Source: Coprinus comatus (lineage: Eukaryota; Basidiomycota; Agaricomycetes; Agaricales; Agaricaceae). Taken from it: DNA of 64,000 bases. Under the pieces are notes generated by a model. That model searched no databases and had not been told where the DNA came from. It saw only the letters and a list, made by a program, of their open reading frames with translations. A program made the position numbers and the translations under genes. Location: assembly GCA_034638255.1 (NCBI GenBank), contig JAWPGT010000001.1, forward strand, positions 1,550,001 to 1,614,000, given 5' to 3'. Numbering within the stretch: the first letter of the stretch is position 1; each line of letters begins with the position of its first letter. Of the stretch, positions 57,099-64,000 are shown piece after piece.

Positions 57099-57717
57099 AC
57101 TAGTATACGACGAGGTAAGGGTAATTGCACTAGGTGGGAATATCTGAATCTTGGTCAAATCCATTTAAGAAAACAAGGATCCCTGTGACATAATTTTTTT
57201 TTTTCTCGGATATAAAATGTTCACTTGAACATGCAAAATGTAGAACAGCAATTGCGTAGACTCTAGTAGTAGTAAGTAGTCGTGTCGTATACATAACAAC
57301 AAAATGGCGTTGGTCAGAATCATATCAATCTGCGGTTCGTTATTCTTGAGAATTAATCAAAGAGGCCTGTTTGTTAAATTGTTAATATTATGTGTACGTG
57401 AGAAACTGACACAACTTGTACTTACATGTGTTCGGACATATTATACCCCTTCATGATTACACCCCAGGAAACACTTTTTGGTACACTTACATCAGGGTAT
57501 GGACACGTGTGTGTCTGGTTCTCTTGCACACGTTCAACGTTTTGAAGAGATGTTGTATTGAGATCTCCCCTGACCAACGTGCGCTCTTGTGATTCTAACC
57601 AGATTATCTCACTTCTGTCCTTCCAGCTATACTTCCTCTCGTGGGAATCCACTTTTGGCGGGGTGGGCATATAAAGTGATTCGTTAAAGGGTCAACTACC
57701 TCCAGTTCTTTCTAGCC
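57099..57717. other. Spacer before the phytase-like gene
   Basis: 619 bp. T run near 57190-57205; an open frame on the minus strand (57422-57670) has no family resemblance. No gene called. Confidence 0.4.
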
Positions 57718-59731
57718 ATGTTCGCCGGACAAATAGGCGGTCAGAGGGAGGAACAATCTCCTTTGCTGCCTAGCCATGCGAATCAGCGAGTCTACAATGC
57801 ATCGGCCCGGGTAATCTTGGATAGAGCAAGCTCACCAACCTCGACGTCAGCTCAGTATGATAACAAAGTATACGCGCCAAAAAAGTCGACAGTCCATTCC
57901 CACCACCAATTAGGCGGGGTTAGGCACTACAATCTTGTGGTCGTTATACTCTTGGCAACTACAGCTGCTTTCTTGGTTACCTGTTTCAATGTCTTACTTG
58001 CTTCGTCTGCTTTCGGTGTCACTTTTCCTGCGAAGACGTCCGAGTCGGACAATTACAGCCCTGGGCCACCTTTCGCACCGGCCGATGTTCAGAGGTTATG
58101 GGCAGCTTATTCTCCCTATTACTCTGTCGAAGAATATAAATATCCCCCAAAAGATTGCCGGATAAATCAAGTCAATATTGTATGTCTCTTTCGATGGGAC
58201 AAAGAACGTTTCGTTGAGATTGATTATTCATAGCTGCAGAGACATGGTGCTCGTTTCCCAACGATTGGTCTAGCTGCACATATAGCTCAGGCACTTTCTC
58301 GTTTGCAAGCTGCACAATCTTTTGATGACAAGAGATTGGAATTTATCACCAACTACCAATACGCACTCGGAACAGATGATCTTGTACCATTGGGAGAATT
58401 ACAGTATGTATCAACTCAAACTTTCTCCAGAACAGACAACAATTTCTCGACTCGATGATCCCGAGAAAGTGTACTTATATGCATTAAAAAGGAGTTTTGA
58501 ATCTGGCCGGAAAACATTCAGACGATATGCAGACCTCGTTGATGCGGAGAATATACCTTTTGTACGTGCAGCAGGTAGCGATCGTGTGATCCACAGTGCG
58601 CGCAACTGGACACAGGGCTTTACAGTAGCAAGTGAAGGACATATACCCACTCCTCTGGCTTTAATAATTCCGGAAAAAGTATGTGTGCAGTCAAAAGTGT
58701 CTATTAGCATGTGATTCTGGTCGCTGACTCTCAAATTAGAAGGGGGTTAATAATTCCCTTCATGACGTTAGTTGTCCAGCTGCTGGGCGAGGGGATGCTC
58801 AAATCGCAGAATGGCAAAGCGTATACGCAAAACCGATCGCCAACCGCTTTAATGCCGCAGCCAGAGGTCAGCTGTTTCCTTAAATTAGGGAACTTTAATT
58901 GCTAACCTTTTTGTAAGGGCTCCCGACCCCATTGGAAGCAGCAGATGCACAATCCTTAATAGCTCTGTGTGCTCTAGAAACAGCATTCATCGAAGAGTTC
59001 AGTCAATTCTGTCAACTCTTTACTGAAGCGGATTTCGCTGGGTTTGAGTATGCGCTCGATTTGGAGAAATTCTATCTGACCGGGTTCGTTTTTACATTCA
59101 ACAAGTAAAAAAGTAGTACTGATTCATTAATAGGTACGGACAGCAACTAGGACCCGTTCAAGGTGTTGGTTACATCAATGAATTACTGGCACGTTTAACA
59201 GATCAACCTGTTAAAGATCGTACACAAACTAACCATACGTTGGACTCCAACCCCACAACCTTTCCTCTTGGTCGTGGAATCTATGCTGATTTCACTCACG
59301 ACAATCTCATTGTATCGGTCTTGAGTGCTATGGGATTGTTCAAGGTAATCGACGATGACGACGACTCTCTCCCAAGAGGAAAAATGCTTGATCCTAAGAA
59401 ACCTGATAAGAAGAGACCCTGGGTAATTAGTCGAATGACACCATTTTCTGGAAGGTTACTTGTAGAAAGGATGGAATGTGGTTTACCTTCTTCTGAAACT
59501 CAAGGTTACGACATCGATATTTTTGGCAAAGGGAAACGAAGTCGACATAGACGTGCGGAAGGAATCAAGTCATACATCCGAATTATTGTGAATGATGCGG
59601 TGCAGGAACTGGATTTCTGTGAAGGGGCAGATGAAGATGATTTGTGCCTTTTGGAAAATTTTGTGAAAAGTCAGGAATATGCAAGAGAGAACGGGAAAGG
59701 GGATTGGGAAAAGTGTTTTTTATCATCATGA
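57718..59731 (+). CDS. Histidine acid phosphatase / phytase-like, membrane-anchored
   Basis: Secretory-pathway phosphatase of the branch-2 histidine superfamily. Start ATG 57718. A ~70-residue cytosolic tail precedes a helix (YNLVVVILLATTAAFLVTCF), giving type II topology. Intron 1 ends at TCATAG and exon 2 opens with the catalytic LQRHGARFPT (RHGxRxP). Later exons read LGELQSFESGRKTFRRYADL, FVRAAGSDRVIHSARNWTQG, DVSCPAAGRGDAQIAEWQ, YGQQLGPVQGVGYINELLAR and FTHDNLIVSVLSAMGLF; the last holds the proton donor in HDN. The last exon includes RPWVISRMTPFSGRLLVERM. About six introns, one with donor GTTCGT. Whether phytate is the substrate cannot be told. Confidence 0.85.
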
Positions 59732-60167
59732 TGATGTTTTATGACCTTTTTATGACTATTAGATTACGCCCATTACGCCCATACACTGTTTATCATCCGT
59801 AATGGTATTTGGTTTTACCCCTAAAAATTTATAATCTGTAATCTATTTTTTGTGATTCTTTTTTATAGCGGAAATTGCAAGTGATGTTAAATTTTTGGTA
59901 TAAAGTCGAATAAATGAGAGGAAATAACAAAGACTCAGGCGAGGAACAATTAAGTTTCCGTCTAGTAACTATGTAGTACTACTATCTCATCGATATCGAC
60001 ACCGCTGTTCTCATTCTCTTCCAATCATCCTCTACGGTTGGTTTCCTTTGATTCCCCAAACCTCAGGATCACCTTTTCATAAGCACAAAAACAACATGAC
60101 AGCAGAGCACAAGGAAATAGAAACCAACTAATAAGATATAAAGGAAATGTCAAAAGATGTAATAGAT
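59732..60167. other. Convergent 3' spacer
   Basis: 436 AT-rich bases between the ends of the phytase-like and carrier genes. No gene seen. Confidence 0.45.
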
Positions 60168-61761
60168 TTAGAAGAATCCATCCATGAGTTTTCTTGAAGC
60201 CTCTACACCGAGCTATTTTTTTGAGCATTGGAAGTCAGATAACAATGAACAAAAAACAATGATAAAAAAAAAAGGCACATACGAAAGTGGCAGCGTTGGC
60301 AGGGAAAGCACGAGCCATAGCGGGACCGAAACCTTTCCAGAGAGCACCAACACCATCAGCAGCGATGGTCTTGCGTGCACAATCGAGAATTCCAGAGTAT
60401 GTGCCTGTTGGTGCGGATTGGAGACGAGATTTCAAGACCTGATGTGTTAAAAAGAGAAATGTGATTGTTAGATTTATTTAATTTAGGGGAAAAGAAAAGG
60501 GAAAAGGAATTACATCGGGAGGAATGGCAATTGCCCACATAGCAACACCAGCTGTACCACCTGCAAGAATGATAGCTCCGAGGTTAAGCTCAGAAGAAGA
60601 AGCGCCAGCTGGTGTGAGCATCTTCTTTGTCACTTCGTATGCAGCGAAATAGCTAGATGAAAAGAGTAATTAGTATCTTTGTTTGTTTATCAAGAGAAAA
60701 AAATACATACGCAGCACTTCCAGGACCATCACGAGCAAGTGTAGCACCAGTACCACGGAAAATACTCTTCATACCACCTTCCTTGTAAAGATGTTTAAGG
60801 ACATCAGTTACACCCTTGTACTTGACTTCTGAACCGCCTTGGCCTTGAATTTGGAGAAGAACTTTGGCACGTTCAACAGGAGCTGTAACAAGTGTTGTTG
60901 GAACAGCAGATAGGAAACCAGCCGTGGCAAGTTCGGCTATTGATAGGGATTGACTTGTTCGGTCGGGTGTAAGAGCGAATATGAGCTGCTTAGATGCGTC
61001 ATAGGCCTGAATAAATGGTTATTATTATGATTATTTTTCGGGCTTGATTTTTTTTTGAGATGTTGGCATACCCAGAAGGAAATGGCAAAGATGGGGGTAA
61101 CTCCCAACAAAGGCGGGACCATACCACGGTATAGACTATATAAAAATAAAACATCCGAGAATGTTTAGAAAATCATTACGTTGAATGAAAGAGTTGTAGC
61201 AATACATACCCAGCAACACCATCCTTTGCCAACGTCTTCTTCACAACATCAACAGCACCAGTATAAGCTCCAGGAGCAGCAGTTTGTAATCTTGTCTTGG
61301 TCAAATCGAATGGATGGCCTGTCAGAGGAAAAGATCGTGAGTAAATGGTTTGTTTTTGGAATTAGATAGAAGCCCGAGAAGCGAAGAATTCGTTTGACGC
61401 GAAAGAAAACACTCGATATTGTTTTTGTTATCAACGAAAACGCCCAAACTTTTTCCATCTCCAGCCGATATCCACGCTCCTTCTCGGCTCCTCCTTCAGC
61501 GTCAAGCATTGTTGACGCTCAAGTGCCACATAAACACTTCGACTCCAACGGAGAACCAGGCAAACGGAAAGAGAGAATTAGAAGGGGAAAGATCTACTCA
61601 CCAACCAATACGGCGGAAACACCACCAAAACCACCGGCGATGAAGGACTTGATGTTATCAGCCGCTGACACCACCTTCTGCTGTTGTTGTTGCTTCTCGT
61701 CACTCTAATAACCACAGCATGAGTATTAACATTGTAATGAAATGTTTTATCACCGTACCAT
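60168..61761 (-). CDS. CRC1: Mitochondrial carnitine/acylcarnitine carrier
   Basis: Inner-membrane carrier of the SLC25 family that exchanges carnitine esters for beta-oxidation. The start codon ATG (61761-61759) is followed at once by an intron (61758-61705). The next exon continues [20 protein letters not shown]. Three signature repeats are present: [22 protein letters not shown] and IPPDVLKSRLQ. Other blocks are [65 protein letters not shown] and [17 protein letters not shown]. The last exon reads [14 protein letters not shown] and ends with TAA 60170-60168. About six introns. The close match of the blocks to acylcarnitine carriers, with RAK in repeat 2, argues against ornithine or phosphate carriers. 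Confidence 0.88.
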
Positions 61762-63335
61762 TTTTATATAGGGATATTAGGTGAGAGAGAGAGGGTATTC
61801 CAAGAAGAGGAGAGGACAGAGAATGAGAGGGGAAAAGAGAAGAGAGCGCTAAATTTCCGACAACGCCGAATCTAAAAAGCAAAATGGCAGAGGACACTGC
61901 AGCTCACAAACGATTTTTCGGAACAAGCTGGAGAGCATTATCTTACACCCGGCCTCATTTTCACGTGTGTATATGCGATCAATCTCCATCCACCATCCTC
62001 ATCACTTTTCCCGAGTCTGAACCATTATATTACTAGTAACTTATCCCGTCGACACTAGGTCGACAACCGGCTTACATCTCGTGCCGACCTCCGACCTCTG
62101 ACAACCTATAGTTTATGTATATATACTGCACGCATGGTCAAGCATATGCGCAACCAACACGGATGACACCACATTGCTCAGGTGTCCAAGAGACCCAGTT
62201 CTGTAGACGTCTGTTCTGAAGGATATACGGATGAAAGATACATAAGGGTACACAACAGGAGACTGCCGAGAAGATCACCAAGAACAACGCTTATACACAT
62301 AATCTACATATCTACCCGGGATAATCATTGGGGCCCCGCCGTGCCCCCACTCACGCTCTCCAATATCCCCACAATTATCATCACATGGTAATTCATAAGT
62401 TGTTTTCTCGATCATGAGCGGCTTGAGGATAACCCGGCTGATGACTTGGCAAATAATGTGCATATATGGCGGTTAATGTCGACTATACCATAATTAATGA
62501 TTTACAATTTATAAAGGTTTTCAGTTATCAATTTTTCTGTCTGGAGAATGAAGCGGACTGAGATGATACAGTAAGTAGTATTAATATTTTCAGAAAGAAC
62601 AGCTGTAATATTTGGAAGAACCAAGTCAGGGGGTTGATAGAACGATGTTTTTCTTGTCTCAAGGTAACCATAAGGCCCTCTGATTTACTTGTAGCAGTAT
62701 CCAGTCAACTTCCAATATCGGGCTCACAATTCAATTAAGTTGTGTGAATGGTGGTTTACTTTGCTAGACACCCGTGCCCGTGAACTGAGGCTCATATACC
62801 AAGTCAGTGACTCACAATTCAAGTTAAATGTGAGTAGAGCTCTACACAGAATATCCAATTGGGGTGTTCAAGTGCTCAAGCGGACTCGTACTCTTGATCC
62901 ACTGTAAACTCTAAAGGCTAGTCTCCGAAGACATTTGCTTGTTCTAGATCTATAGCCAATCACTGTATCAGAAGTCCATGACGTCGTCTGGCTACCATAC
63001 ATGGTGGGAGCTATGAAAAGCTCAACAACGATCGCTGAATTTGGAAGAAATAGCTAGCTAGAAGCAAAGGGTGGCACGCGAAATCATGCTGTCGCCAATC
63101 CATTCTACGATCTTTACCTTTGTCTTTGAGAGTTATGGAGTGGGAACAAACGCTTGTAGCAGATAGATATTATTCAAAACTTATAATTAATCATAACCAC
63201 CAAAAAAAAAAAAAGTGTACCTAGTATAATGGTCCGAGACCAACAATATAACAATATTCTACAAATTGCGAACTGAAACTACTTAAACTGCAAACGAAAA
63301 TGCTAGAAAAAGAAAGAAAAAAACATACAAAAACT
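61762..63335. other. Gene-free stretch of about 1.6 kb
   Basis: The left ~200 bp are the promoter and leader of the carrier gene (GAGA-rich at 61780-61845). The rest has no recognisable gene, RNA or repeat. Short open frames around 62180-62460 on both strands look random. An A run lies near 63205. Confidence 0.4.
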
Positions 63336-64000
63336 CTACTCCTCATCATCATCTCTACTATACCCACCAACAGGTTCATATGTAGCTTCACTCACATCCC
63401 ACCTCCAAATTCTCCTAACCATCCAAAAGAACCCCAGAATTACCATAATACCCACAGTACCACCTAGACTTGGAGCCCCATACGCATGCCACCAAGATGG
63501 GTTGTAAGGCGACAACAATCTGTCAATTTGAATGACTCCTCCAGCTGCTCCAGCTGTAAACCCTTCAAAGTCATCTGTTGAAATGGATGAAGAGCCACAG
63601 GTAGTAGTACGTCCCCAAGAAATGATTTTTGCCCAATCTGTTTCTCCATCCGTCCCTCTAGCACCTTTAATCCCCACAATAAACTGTTTCTCTCCATCTT
63701 CCCCATTGTTCTTTGACAATTTGAACACTACATCCCCATACAACTCTGATTTCCTCAATGTTGAATAAGAGGCATCGTCTTCCAATGCTAGCGGCAAATT
63801 GCTATACGTTGGACCACCTTCACTTGGCGCACCACTATCGAGCATATATGATTTGTTTGGAATAGGTGTAGGAATAATGTGTTGTTCAACAATCGCTTTC
63901 AACCGCTCGGTGTTCGCAAACAACTGGGTGAGGTTATACTGTTTAAATGCCTCATCCATCGGACAAAGTAAAGTCCAACCCATACCACCAGCATCAATCA
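63336..64000 (-). CDS. Fasciclin (FAS1)-domain membrane protein, 5' part off the window
   Basis: The frame is open to the window edge and reads IDAGGMGWTLLCPMDEAFKQ, then LKAIVEQHIIPTPIPN, a FAS1 core with the usual H1/H2 boxes (LLCPMDEAF and IVEQHIIP). The domain ends with GGVIQIDRLLSP, a typical VIHVIDRVL-type block. A membrane helix (GGTVGIMVILGFFWMV) and a short basic then acidic tail (RRIWRWDVSEATYEPVGGYS, ending RDDDEE) follow. FAS1 proteins mediate adhesion at the cell surface. The family usually carries a signal peptide and one or more further FAS1 domains; these would be outside the window. Confidence 0.82.
   Translation of the reverse strand, partial: IDAGGMGWTLLCPMDEAFKQYNLTQLFANTERLKAIVEQHIIPTPIPNKSYMLDSGAPSEGGPTYSNLPLALEDDASYSTLRKSELYGDVVFKLSKNNGEDGEKQFIVGIKGARGTDGETDWAKIISWGRTTTCGSSSISTDDFEGFTAGAAGGVIQIDRLLSPYNPSWWHAYGAPSLGGTVGIMVILGFFWMVRRIWRWDVSEATYEPVGGYSRDDDEE

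Noticed and set aside
1..64000. CRISPR arrays, prokaryotic operons, rRNA genes, telomeric repeats
   Set aside because: None seen; the intron-rich gene structures are those of a fungal nuclear genome.

Overview
The window is nuclear DNA from a filamentous basidiomycete, most likely an agaricomycete. Genes are dense and lie on both strands. Most are cut by several introns of about 45-70 nt with GT-AG ends. The gene set is fungal: a KRE6/SKN1 beta-1,6-glucan synthesis protein, a Pal1 morphology protein, bifunctional HIS7, a delta-8 sphingolipid desaturase, a UBE2O-type E2 and many Ser/Thr-rich single-pass membrane proteins. Species cannot be told from the sequence. All assignments were made by reading translated exons by eye, without database searches.

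Left part (1-13.8 kb): two tandem paralogous secreted or membrane proteins (the first cut by the window edge), an unrecognised 616-residue Lys-rich protein, a 13-exon MetE-like zinc methyltransferase relative, ribosomal protein eL13, a cytochrome b5-fused sphingolipid desaturase, and Pal1. Middle part (14-33 kb): HIS7 and SER3 share a 171-bp divergent promoter with a Gcn4/bZIP-type site. RAD51 and an Ima1-like inner nuclear membrane protein are also divergent. Then come an S/T-rich membrane protein, a membrane-anchored heparinase II/III-like lyase, a Pro-rich protein, and a 2-kb stretch with no gene. An EED-like Polycomb WD40 protein follows, head to head with a complex I subunit (NDUFA11 type).

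Right part (34-64 kb): a Rap1-like BRCT/Myb protein, ribosomal uS9 with a GC-AG intron, mitochondrial bL4m, an F-box protein and a SNAPC1-like protein. Next is a tandem pair of KRE6-like genes. The upstream copy is a pseudogene with two nonsense codons, a large internal deletion and a retroposon-like insertion flanked by a 15-bp target duplication. Then come UBE2O, a second F-box gene, N-acetylglutamate synthase, a histidine acid phosphatase/phytase, the carnitine/acylcarnitine carrier and a truncated fasciclin-domain membrane protein.

The most notable points are four. First, the retroposon-like insert sits inside the dead KRE6 copy. Second, the EED-like protein has its last WD blade displaced by a long disordered insertion and no recognisable trimethyl-lysine cage. 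Third, three otherwise well-conserved genes (the second KRE6 copy, ARG2 and the second F-box gene) each appear to lack a single base, which suggests either uncorrected assembly indels or recent inactivation. Fourth, the splicing is unusual: a GC-AG intron, four GTTCGT donors, a 19-nt exon carrying a catalytic histidine box, and a first coding exon that consists of ATG only.
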